64,000 nucleotides of DNA from Cristatella mucedo (lineage: Eukaryota; Bryozoa; Phylactolaemata; Cristatellidae), in contig WPIO01000006.1 in NCBI GenBank assembly GCA_009760855.2, positions 13,152,501-13,216,500 on the forward strand, written 5' to 3'. Below the pieces are notes generated by a model. That model was not told where the DNA came from, searched no databases, and saw only the letters and a program-made list of their open reading frames with translations. A program made the position numbers and the translations under genes. This document shows positions 10,386-20,428 of this stretch, piece after piece. The first letter of the stretch is position 1. The number at the start of each line of letters is the position of its first letter.

Positions 10386-10450
10386 GAAGGCTGGATCAGC
10401 ATGACTTCCGGTCGTTCTCGTTCGCTCGCTGTGGCGGCGTTCCAACACGA
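10386..10450 (+). repeat. Dispersed direct repeat, copy 1 (coding-like)
   Basis: About 65 bp starting gaaggctggatcagcatg, repeated at 10670-10734. Both copies keep an ATG and the frame MTSxRSRSLAVAAFQ. Three of the five differences within that frame are silent third-position changes. Confidence 0.7.
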
Positions 10451-10669
10451 GCGCCGCGGCAAGAATGCCGCCCAGAAGCGCCCAGAGGTTCCCAGAGGCG
10501 CGACGGACTCCGGCGATCGACGCTCAGCCGCCTCTCAGGCCGCCGGAGGAAGTTCTCGGGGTGGCGACGGGGGGGGGGGTTCCCGAGGGCCGCATGTTTT
10601 TTATCTGTACTAGTGCGAACCCGTGAAGAATCGCAGGCAGATTCAGTTTAGGCATATCCATCGCTTATC

Positions 10670-10734
10670 GAAGGCTGGAGCAGCATGACTTCCGATCGTT
10701 CTCGCTCGCTCGCAGTGGCGGCGTTTCAATACGC
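10670..10734 (+). repeat. Dispersed direct repeat, copy 2 (coding-like)
   Basis: Second copy of the repeat at 10386. The frame begins MTSDRSRSLAVAAFQY and runs on to 10945 without similarity to the sequence after copy 1. It may be a duplicated first exon or a fragment of an unrecognised repeat. Confidence 0.7.
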
Positions 10735-13700
10735 CTACTCAGCTGGTCCGAGCGGGAAGCTGGGAAGCGCCAGTCGCTGCTTCGGGCTACAGCAAAGGCG
10801 GTCGTGTGCTTGCAGACAGCTCATGATGCCGGAATGCCACGGCCACCATTTTGAAAACCCTTACGAGTTTATGGCCTTTTATAAGCCCGTAACTTATAAC
10901 GAGTTTGCAAGTGTTTATAGCCCGAGGACTCGTTGTGTAATGTGATGTCAGGGACGGACGGATAGATTAAATAGATAGCGGGTGAGCAAACCCAGCGTAT
11001 TATAGGGGTAGACGGCCGATATACATAGGGTTTATAAGCATTTACGGCGCAAGGACTCTCACGTAAGCGGTGGACTTCAGCGGCAGACTAACGGATTAGC
11101 GAACCTAGCTTATTATGTGGGTAAATTCTTTGAGCTCGCGCCGCCGACGACACCGATCGCGTATGAAGGCGCGATGGCGCACCGCACGCCCCTAAAAGCT
11201 CGCATACCTCTGCCGCCGAGGGAAATTATCTACGAGAGCGGCTGGCTCGCGCACGCCGACGCCGCCTGGCGTTGGGCTGCGCCGGCGAGGAAGGAGCGGG
11301 CTCGCTCCGGTTACGGCAGCCCTGGGCTCGCTGTGCACCTGCTCCGGCCGCGGCATGAGGACGAAGCGACCAGGACCGTCGCGGCGGTGGCGGTGGCGGC
11401 GGCGGCGGCGGCGGACGATTCGAAATGAAAGCGTCTCCCTCGGAGCGCTGGCGGTTGTTCGTGCGTCCGGGGAAGCGGCTGCTCGGAGCCGCTCGGCGTC
11501 TGGGCTCGGAGCCGTCTGGCGGGTCGGCGGCGGATGCGCGGGGCGGTCGCAATTACCGACGCCAAGCGTAAACCAAAGGGCGCCGCAATCGCGGACCTCT
11601 GTGATCTAGCGACGTAGGCATTCCCGGCTAGCTAGCAGCGGCCGCCGCCGCCCCAGCAGCAGCGGCGGCGGCCGGCGCCGTGAGTTTAATGAGCGATGCC
11701 CGGAGGAGGGCTGCAACAGTGGCAGCAGCCGCGCACCGACTCGCCGTCCCTCGGGTAGATAGACGCCGCCGTGTACCGCACGCAGCGCGTAAACTGCACT
11801 GCCGCGAGCGAGCCGACGATCGAAGCGAACTATCTGGCGCGGCCCACGGCCGGCCCCTCTACATCGTGTTAGCTCTGGCTTTGAGCCGCCGCTGGGAATT
11901 AATGCTTTGGTAACCGCCGAGACACTGGCCGTTGCTGACTCCGTTCGCTGCCGCTCGCGCGCTCAGCGGAACGGCGGTGCGGAGTAGTTGGAGCGGCAGA
12001 GTTCGGGGAAGTTGGAGCAACCGCATAGCTGCACAGCGAGCGGAAGAACATCCTACGCATCCGCGACGGGTGGAGACAATCCAGGAGAGAGGGGAGAGCC
12101 TCTGCGACGCTTGGCGCTAGCTTTTCCTTGGATGCGAGCGGCTGTTAGGTTAAATAAAGTATTTTCATTTCCAACACGCAAGCGTATTTAAACGTAAGGT
12201 GGCGCGCAACGAGGTAGGGGCAATTATAGAAGAGTTTACTCTCGGCACACTCCGATTGATATCAAGAGGCAAACGATTTCCCTTTCTCGTCCTCGGTTCC
12301 AAAGCGTATATCTCGAACAAGCTAAGCCTAAAATTAACAGTAAATATCTGGAATTTTGCAGACAGCTCTTTTCTGTGTTCAGGGCAGTGACAAGCTAGAA
12401 TTCCCTGGTTTTTTACTATCAAGCATGCTCCGGTTGTCAGCTAGGCATCGATAGCGTGCGTTGCGCCACCACCAAAATTGCTATGAGTTAGAAGGACAGT
12501 CCCGCCGGTCGTGGTCCGGCTGCCGCGCGTCAGCGACCGGAACAGAGAGGAGCGACCGGTACGAGTGCCGGATCTCGCGGCGGCTCGAGGGGGCGTGGGC
12601 GTGGCTCCCGTCCTTATCAGTCATTCCGCCCTCGCGGCGGCGAGGAGCGGTTAGGTCGCCGGCTTGAGCTTCAGTCAGAAAACCTCCACCCGGTCTTAGC
12701 AGGGCGGGGTCCGCACAGTGTACTGCAGCCGTTTCGGGGAGGCGCGGGTCGTGCTGATCAGGCATCAAGCTAGCGTACCGTGGCGGCCTTAGCGTCTGCA
12801 AAATTTCCGAACGCTGCCAGAGCGGCAATTCCCAGTTACCCAGCTTACGCTAGCGGTTACCATTCGAATGCCAGCAGTCGCGTTTCGCGAAATCGGCAGT
12901 CCGATCCAATTAGCGTCGAGCATCGCAAAGTCATCAATCGTGCATCGTCAATTGTGCACCGCGAAAGCGGTAGCCCCGCTAGACCAGACCCAGCCAGACT
13001 GACCCAATCTCCTCTCTTTGCATAAGATGGAGCCCCACTCCGCTACCCCTCAATGCTTCAACTAGCTCGTCGCAAGCGGACTGTAGGGCGACCGGATTCA
13101 TTTTCGCCGACACGTGCAAACTGCCGCTTCTTGTTAAGAGAGTTTTATTAACCGAAGGCTGGTCTCTTTGCGTCCAAACTACCTGTGAGTCTCGTCTTAT
13201 TTTTGGAGCAAGTGAAAATCTCGGATGACTCGTCAGGAAAGTGACCTCTTCGGACCTAGATGAAAGCTAGGTCATGATTGAACAAGCGATTGCGACGAAA
13301 TGTCTCGTCAGAGGTCCGAACAGCTGTGTCATAAATTGCAAACAGCAATGTAAAGCTAGTAGCTGTATGCAGATAAGTGATGGACGCGTGAAAATGATCA
13401 GAGGTACCGAGTTATAAAACTGAAAACGCCAACACACCAGGAAATATTAGATACCCTTTCTTATCCAACCCCCAGGATCAGTTTTCCATTCTAAAAGTAT
13501 CTCCTTTCATGAGTGTACAGCTGCTTAGCAATATTCGACTGAAATTGGTACACGAACCAACAAATCGAGTAAAGTTATAGTAGGCCTTCCCAAAATACAC
13601 GATTTTAGCGCCCCTACCATGTAGCCGCGAAGCAATGCGACGTGGCTCCATGGTCTGTTCGGCGAAAGACGGCTCAAACGGGGACCGTGGAAACATAGCT

Positions 13701-14234
13701 ATCCTTACGGTGAAGGTCGGCCAACAAGGCGGCCAAATCGCACCCGCTCGTGGATCGCGTGAAACTGGGCGGCCTTCTTTTCACAGCCGCGCTGCTTTAT
13801 CGCATCAGAGTAAGCTGCCTAGCGCGGACGACGGAGAAGACGACCTGCGGCTCTAGCTGCGAGCACATCTGCTGGCACATCCGCCCTGCTACTGCGGCAC
13901 CGAGCGATGCCCTGCTGCTGCTACAGCTGGCCTGCTGGTCACCCTCGCGACGCGATCGTGCCGCTGAGGAGCTGTAGTCAGCGAAATGCAGGGAGCAGCT
14001 TAGCGACTGCCAATGCCTGGCATCTCGACGAACGCTGCCGCTAGCTGACTCACGCCGAGCGCCGATTGGAGCTCATCTCCCGGTCCGATTCCGCAGGGAT
14101 GAAAATGTTGTCAAGTCAATGAAAGGTAAGTGGGAGCCCACGGTGGCATACATCGGATGCAGCCAGTTAGGTCGCGGTTGAAGGCATCTGAATCCGAATA
14201 TATGGTAGCGAAAAGCGTCAGACAGCGTCTCTCC

Positions 14235-14343
14235 CCGTTATAAAATTATCATATATTATATATAATTATAATTATATTATATATATATATTGTGTATGTA
14301 TATATTATATTATATATACTATATTTATATATATACTATTGAA
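14235..14343. repeat. AT-rich microsatellite at a SINE-1 tail
   Basis: Irregular TATA/ATTA repeats that lead directly into the 3' end of the minus-strand SINE-1 at 14345. It probably grew from the SINE tail. Confidence 0.85.
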
Positions 14344-14344
14344 A

Positions 14345-14484
14345 ATATAATTCGCTTGTACAGCGCCATAAGAGAATTTAACCTCTATTTAGGCGCTTCG
14401 CACGTAGGCCGCAGGGTTCGAGCCCACGACCTCGGCCAGACATTGGTCGGAGCGAGCACCTTAACCGCTGGACCAGTCTCTCCC
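14345..14484 (-). mobile_element. SINE-1 copy
   Basis: Reverse-complement SINE-1: tail agcgccataagagaattt, B-box-like gggttcgagcccacgacc, then accttaaccgctggacca. The 5' end is truncated at about 14484. Confidence 0.85.
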
Positions 14485-15402
14485 CACCCCGCCAGACTCG
14501 GTCTACCTACCAGACCGGCACAGCAGGGGATCCAACGCACCAACTCGGTCATTCTTTCGAGCTGTTGAACGAGTCCCTTATATTATATTGAATTGGTGCG
14601 ATTTTGAATTTGAAATATTGCGTACTTTCTTCAAAAAAAGACGAGCATTCGAGTTGACCTATGCTAAAACGATGAAAATAAAAAAATGAATGTCATTCCT
14701 TTGGCTGCAAGCCGGCCGTACTATGCCGCGATCGGCCACCGCCGCTTGTTTCAGCAGCCTCTGCAGCGAGCTGTACTACAGACGGGCTAGGCCCGTGTGC
14801 TCACTTGTCACTTGTCGTCATCAAACAATTCGGCGGTGAGCAAAGAAGATGGCGCGAGTATCCGATTGCAAGGCAAGCAGCGGCATAGCAAAAATTCGCT
14901 CTGTTTTATAAGACGGCGCTACTTTAACGCGCCAGCTTGTGACTCAAACTAGCACACAATGCTTAAATACGTTCACCCTCCAATTAAACCGGGATTCGGC
15001 TCCAGCACGTAGGTGGAAATTTAAAGCCTCGGCTTTAAAGCTGTGTGCTGAGCATCGATCCAATAATAGCCTCTATAGCTCAATCGGCATATCGCGCTAG
15101 ACCACTTGCTCGAAGATTGAGAGATCGTTGACCACGAAATTATTTTTTCGGCACCAAGTCCTACGGCAGCAGGTCCTTTGTAGCTCTGCGTTATGAAGAA
15201 ATAGCTTTTTAGCTCATCGCCTGATAATTCTATGTCATATTCTCTTGAATCTTCATCGGCAGACAAAATTAATCCGGCCACAACTTGGTTTTGAATGCCT
15301 CACTTGATAGAGGGCGCTGTTTCGAAGTCTTTCAAATAAACGGCAGTTTGACCAATACTTAAAAAGGCTGGGTATGACTGCGAGGTCATGGAAACCTATT
15401 GC
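14485..15402. other. No gene recognised; one decayed tRNA-like stretch
   Basis: AT-richer DNA. At 15064-15135 the words tagctcaatcgg (A-box-like) and gattgagagatcgttgacc resemble a tRNA or tRNA-derived SINE head. The T-loop is damaged and no cloverleaf could be closed with confidence. Confidence 0.35.
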
Positions 15403-16400
15403 AGTTTCCACATCTCACTATTGCTAAATTTTGGGCTTAAAGCAGGGGTACTATATCAAAAGTAGTCCATGCATTTTTGACATCACGTCTCGACTTGTGT
15501 TACTCATTGCTTGCTGGCCTACCGGCCTGTGCAATCAGGCGCTTACAGTTGGCGCTAAACTCTGCTAACGGCTTGTCTGTCATGAACGTCGCAGTTGCCC
15601 ATATCTCACCACTTTTCGCCAACCTGCACTGGCTTCCAGTTAAGCAACACATCGACTTCAAGGTTTTGTCACTCACTTTTAGGTCCCTCCATTCTTTGGC
15701 TCCAACCTACCTATCAGATCTACTCCCCACCAGGCTAAGCGGCGTACCACCCACTTTCCGGAATCTAATTGTTTACCAATTCCTTGTACAAACCTTTAAT
15801 CCTTTGGAGACAGTGCGTTTAGTTCGCATGCTCCTAAAGCCTGGAACTTACTCCCGATTTGCGTCATGACCTCCCCTGACTTGTCCCCATTTAAAAAGAA
15901 ACTGAAAACGCATTATTTATTAAAGCCTGTAGTGGGTCCCTGTGATTCTGTGGTTTCATTTAATTGATGACACTGCCCCTGATCGTTGTACGAGAGGGCT
16001 GTGACACTCGATGTGGTAGGCAGTCGGGACGTGCTATCGGCGATTATGACAATGGAGTCGGGGCACTCCGGTGGGTGAGAGGGGTGAAGAGAGTCGGTGC
16101 TTCGCCCTGCTCCGCGAGTGGTGAAATACACCGTCGGCGTTGCTCATCGGCTAGCGTTGTGTGCTGTTCGCGACGATAACTCAAGCTACAGATTCGACAT
16201 TTGTTTGCTTATGCTTGCTGACTCTGTGCCGCTAACCATACTTGCATGCTGATCCTGTTCACGTCATCCCTAACCATGTTATTCTTGTTCTTTATTCAGC
16301 ACGCTACCACTAGCCACCGATCGTACTTCCGTTGCAGCAAATGTAAAGCGCCTAGAAAGAGATTTAGTTCTCTGATGGCGCTATAACGCATGTATTATTA
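15403..16400 (+). mobile_element. LINE-A 3' fragment interrupted by a solo LTR
   Basis: The frame 15477-15869 encodes SRLDLCYSLLAGLPACAI, HISPLFANLHWLPVKQHIDF and SFRSLHSLAPTYLSDLL-like sequence, then shifts frame. The 3' end has the hairpin at 16346-16383 and an ATT tail. The copy is 5'-truncated upstream of SRLD. A 242-bp LTR interrupts the 3' UTR at 15949-16190. Confidence 0.85.
15949..16190 (+). mobile_element. Solo LTR (LTR-2) with 5-bp target duplication
   Basis: Starts TGTGG and ends CTACA, flanked by perfect gattc at 15944-15948 and 16191-16195. Other LINE-A copies read ctgtgattcgtcc at this place, which is the empty site. The 3' part (accgtcggcgttg) resembles the accgttggcgttg of LTR-1, so the two are probably related families. 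No internal region is present. Confidence 0.8.
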
Positions 16401-16766
16401 TTATTATCGCTCAGTTTTCCTTCCTCCTTGCTTTTTCGCATATTCTCGAAAAGACCGTCGCTAAGGTTTTGGATAACATCGGCAAGAATAAGTTAAACTA
16501 CCTAAAGACAGTTTGTCCTTGGATTGTAAGTGCTATTTCCGAATTTCTTTTGGCTCAGAAGCATAGAAATTGCCACCATTCTCTAAAACATTTGCTTTTG
16601 GGACAAGGGCAGTGATTAACTTGCAATTAATAAATTTCCGATGAGAAAACTAACAAATCACATCTTATGGTTCTCGTTTTGTCAGAAAGAACTGCAAATT
16701 AATTAAAATTAACAGTTATTTCCTCTGTTGAGTCATACAAAAGCGACCAATCAAAAGGTTCATAAA
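16401..16766. other. No feature recognised
   Basis: AT-rich DNA between a LINE-A tail and a decayed protein-like stretch. No open frame or repeat was recognised. Confidence 0.5.
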
Positions 16767-17330
16767 TTAGTAATGTTCTACATTTTTCCGATATACTGCA
16801 AATCGCTTTCTCAAAGAAGCCCCCAACCATACTTCCGGTAATGCTTTCGCCATACTGTTTTTGGTAACGACGTTCCAAGTCCAGTATATGCGGGTGAAGG
16901 AGCTCACCTGCTTCCTCCGATAATTCTCCAATGCTCCCCCTGAGTTTGTCATGATGAGCATCAAGGATATGGACTTGAGGAACATTCTGCGTCTAATTTG
17001 GGCACAGTTTGTCGTGTGAGTGTGAATCCGCTGCTCATAGTTTACAAATTTTCAGCTTCACGATTGCCCAGAAGCCGCGAACCATTGCAACAAAACTGCC
17101 CCAAGCCGCTTCACCCGTTCTGCAAAGTTTCTCGACGAAGGCGTTACCCTCTATGATCTTCGTATTATCTGTGGTCAGACGAAGATGTCCACTTTGATCT
17201 TTCCCCCATAGCATCGGAAAGACATATTGGGCGTTAGTGAAAGCTACTGATTCGTCGTCTAGAGCCGTGTTACATTGCTTGATGAGGCAACCATTTTGAA
17301 GTCTTTAATGACCCTCCAAACTTAGTCACC
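16767..17330 (-). pseudogene. Decayed ORF, possibly transposon-derived
   Basis: Read across frames on the minus strand, it gives the pieces GNAFVEKLCRTGEAAWGSF, DKLRGSIGELSEEAGELLH and HILDLERRYQKQYGESITG, separated by stops. The pattern SEE.GE..H..I...E.RYQ recalls a protein often found in invertebrate repeat sets. I know that family only as a recurrent uncharacterised protein, so the assignment is tentative. There is no intact frame longer than 72 codons. Confidence 0.35.
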
Positions 17331-17528
17331 ATACTTCAAGGCACTCAGCAACATCTTAAAACTGCTGTAGTCCTCTTTGATGTACACAAAGTGCGACATA
17401 AGGAGAGACAGACACTTGCTCCGTGATGAAGGAGCACGGCATTGAGGCTTGTCAATGAATTGCTTTGCTTATGAATAGGCGCTGGCCTTGCAGGTGATTC
17501 CAATAGCTTCGCACACACCGATCTTGAA

Positions 17529-17529
<1 letters not shown>

Positions 17530-17589
<60 letters not shown>

Positions 17590-17688
17590 GACACAGACAG
17601 AGACACAGACACAGACACAGACAGAGACAGAGACACAGACAGAGACAGAGACACAGACAGAGACACAGAGAGCGAGAGATAGAGAAAA

Positions 17689-17763
<75 letters not shown>

Positions 17764-17871
17764 GACACAGACAGAGACACAGACACAGACACAGACAGAG
17801 ACAGAGACACAGACAGAGACACAGACACAGACAGAGACACAGAGAGCGAGAGATAGAGAAAAAGAGACAGA

Positions 17872-17902
<31 letters not shown>

Positions 17903-17903
17903 G

Positions 17904-17937
<34 letters not shown>

Positions 17938-18026
17938 GACACAGACAGAGACACAGAGAGCGAGAGATAGAGAAAAAGAGACAGAGAGAGACAGAGAGAG
18001 ACACACGCACAGAGACAGAGACAGCA

Positions 18027-18065
<39 letters not shown>

Positions 18066-18433
18066 AAGAGAGAGAGAGAGAGAGGCTAAGGAATTAAGTT
18101 AACTCACAGAGAGAGAGAGAGAGAGACAGAGAGACAGAGACAGACAGAGACAGACACAGAGACACAGAGACACAGAGACACAGAGACACAGAGACCGAGA
18201 CAGAGACACAAAGTCAAAGACAGAGACGGAGACACAAAGACAGAGAAAGAGACAGATGCAGAAACAGACGGAGACAGAGAGACAAAGACAGAGACAGTGA
18301 CAGAGACAGAGACACAGAGACAGAGACGCAAAGACACAGAAGACACAGATACAGATACAGATACAGAGACAGAGACAAAGACAGAGACACAAAGACAAAG
18401 ACAGAGATAGAGACAGAGACAGAGAGGGACAGA

Positions 18434-18495
<62 letters not shown>

Positions 18496-18565
18496 GGGAG
18501 AGAGAGAGAGAGAGAGAGAGGCTAAGGAATAAAGTTAACTCACAGAGAGAGAGAGAGAGAGAGAC

Positions 18566-18602
<37 letters not shown>

Positions 18603-18795
18603 CAGAGACAGAAAGAGACAGAGACACAGAGACCAAGACAGAGACACAAAGACAGAGACAGAGACACAAAGACAAAGATAGAGACAGAGACAGATGCAGA
18701 GACAGACAGAGACAGAGAGACAAAGACAGAGACAGGGACAGAGACAAATACGGAGACAGAGACACATAGACAGAGACAGAGGAGAGAGAGAGAGG
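17530..18795. repeat. Very long (GA)n/(GACA)n microsatellite
   Basis: About 1.27 kb of purine-rich repeats (gaga, gacagaca, gagaca) on the plus strand. It has higher-order structure: a block containing gcgagagatagagaaaaaga recurs near 17668, 17842 and 17957. The non-repetitive word ggctaaggaattaagttaac recurs at 18084, 18520 (one base changed) and 18794 (diverged). Open frames across it are artefacts. Confidence 0.95.
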
Positions 18796-18814
18796 CTACG
18801 GAATTAAGGTAACT

Positions 18815-19224
18815 AAATCATAATAATAATAAAAACACACTTGATAAATCTAATGTCTCGATCATTTCCAGCGCCTCGCGGAGAGGACGACTTTTGTCTA
18901 TACTAGTGGTTCTAACATTATTGGGATGACGTTCCAGCGCGTCTTCGATCGCCCTCAGAGAACTCAATCTCTCTCTAGGCGCTTTACATTTGCTGAAAAG
19001 AAAACATGATCGAATGGTTAATGGTATCATACTCGATAAATAGGAGGAATAACATGGTTAGGGGTGACGTGCACATGGTCAGCATGTAAGTGCGGTTAGT
19101 GGCAGCATGCACAGTGTCAGCACGCATAAACACATAAAGGACGAATCACCGGGACCCACTAAATGTTGTGATAAATAGGTGCGTTTTTAATCTCTTTTTA
19201 AATGTGTTCAAGTCAGAAGACCCG
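18815..19224 (-). mobile_element. LINE-A 3' fragment carrying a piece of hAT
   Basis: An aataataat tail at 18819, then cacttgata, then a foreign 97-bp piece, and from 18945 the hairpin remainder gccctcagagaactc...ggcgctttac and the 3' UTR up to the C-terminal coding end. The foreign piece splits the hairpin. Confidence 0.8.
18851..18947 (-). mobile_element. Internal hAT fragment inside a LINE-A hairpin
   Basis: The reverse complement matches the hAT pseudogene at 21485-21585, including gacgcgctggaa (encoding TRWN) and gttagaaccactagta. It carries no transposon termini, so it did not arrive by transposition. More likely it was copied during break repair or by template switching. Confidence 0.8.
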
Positions 19225-19730
19225 GGGAACAGGCGTGAATTACTTATACTTACCTTCTTATAAGTCGCCCAGGAATCCTAATATTAAGCGTCATTTCACT
19301 TCCGGTTGCTCTGCCCTGACATCGGACTGCCCTGACATTTCCATACCTTTTCAATAGACTTCAAAAGTCCCCATTTGGGTGCTAACAATCACAGCTTTCC
19401 GTTGAGAAGTGATAAATTTTCGAAACATACATTGGGGGTAGAGTAAGCAATGACAGTCCATAGAATGAATTAGAATAAGATCCTCTATAATTATAGTGTA
19501 TAAGGAAACTCTTATAATAATAATTATCATTATCCTGAGACCTATAAGAGCTCATCTGGCTCATGACCACTCAGTGTTTTTCACTAATTTGGGTATTTAA
19601 GGAAAGCGAAGGAATGCGAATCTTGTGTCTGCTTGCTTAGCTGCCAGGACAGGAAAAAATACGATGCACGATACACGTCGTCGCGCTCTCATCAAATTCC
19701 GATCACTTCATTCCGATCACGATCATCACA
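19225..19730. other. No feature recognised
   Basis: Mixed AT-rich DNA without long frames or repeats that match others in the window. Confidence 0.5.
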
Positions 19731-20063
19731 TCATTCCCATTCACGGTCATTCAAGGTTCGCCATCGCTGAAAAAACTGCTGGCTGTGGCAACGATTAACG
19801 TTCTTTAATTGACTTAAGCTGATTTTACTTGCCAATATTAAAATGTGACATGAGTTCGGAACGAGCAGGCAAGCGTTTGACACGTCAATGAAGTAAGTCA
19901 TGCACGTTAAAATTTTTATGAATAGCTTATGCACCATAAAGTCCTTTGATGCATGCGCTGCATGCATGCCCGAGCGGTCGCACTGGTAGCAAAAACCCTC
20001 GCAGACAAGGAACAAATACTGCAGCTGCGCCACCTCGAAGCATAACTGCAGAGAGTCGTACAT
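19731..20063 (-). CDS. Unidentified ORF or exon, 110 codons
   Basis: The frame starts with ATG at 20063 and its first 43 codons (MYDSLQLCFEVAQLQYLFLV, then CEGFCYQCDRSGM and so on) have balanced, GC-ending codon use, unlike the AT-rich DNA around it. An ATG|gtgcat stretch after codon 43 could be a donor site, and the composition changes there. A TGA lies 14 codons upstream. The family was not recognised. It lies just 74 bp from the left end of the hAT element. It could be a real exon or a chance frame. Confidence 0.25.
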   Translation of the reverse strand: MYDSLQLCFEVAQLQYLFLVCEGFCYQCDRSGMHAAHASKDFMVHKLFIKILTCMTYFIDVSNACLLVPNSCHILILASKISLSQLKNVNRCHSQQFFQRWRTLNDREWE

Positions 20064-20428
20064 GCTGCCTTGATACGCGTAGGGTATGCCGACGGTAGCA
20101 GATCACTCAGAAATAAGGAGCGACCGTACCTTAATTAGGGTTTCTGGTAACTGTTTAACAGTAACAGTAAAAAAGCTATTTTTTGCCGAAAATAAAAAAA
20201 CAGCTGTTTTTTAAGTGTCTTACGGTTTCTAACGGAAGTTTTAACGAAACGATACTACAAATCAAGCTCCAACGTTCATTATGGATATGTAATATGTAAC
20301 GAAAACATTCATTAACTTTTTTGAATATGTTAATGATTTGCTATGACGCTTTTAATCAAATTTGCCAAAAACTAAAATTCAAGTGCAATTTTTCAATAAT
20401 TAAGTGAGATAGTAATAAAATTGATCTA

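Larger units (their letters stand above)
10116..14234. other. GC-rich DNA, no gene confirmed; holds a 65-bp duplication
   Basis: Four kilobases without recognisable transposons. GGC-rich stretches lie at 11375-11412 and 11640-11675. Several open frames exist (10329-10613, 11117-11428, 12461-12828), but none carries a family motif. An AATAAA lies near 12153. This could be the 5' part of an unrecognised gene; nothing in the sequence proves it. Confidence 0.35.

Noticed and set aside
15064-15135. Functional tRNA gene
   Set aside because: A-box-like part present, but the T-loop is damaged and no cloverleaf closes; at best a decayed tRNA-derived repeat.
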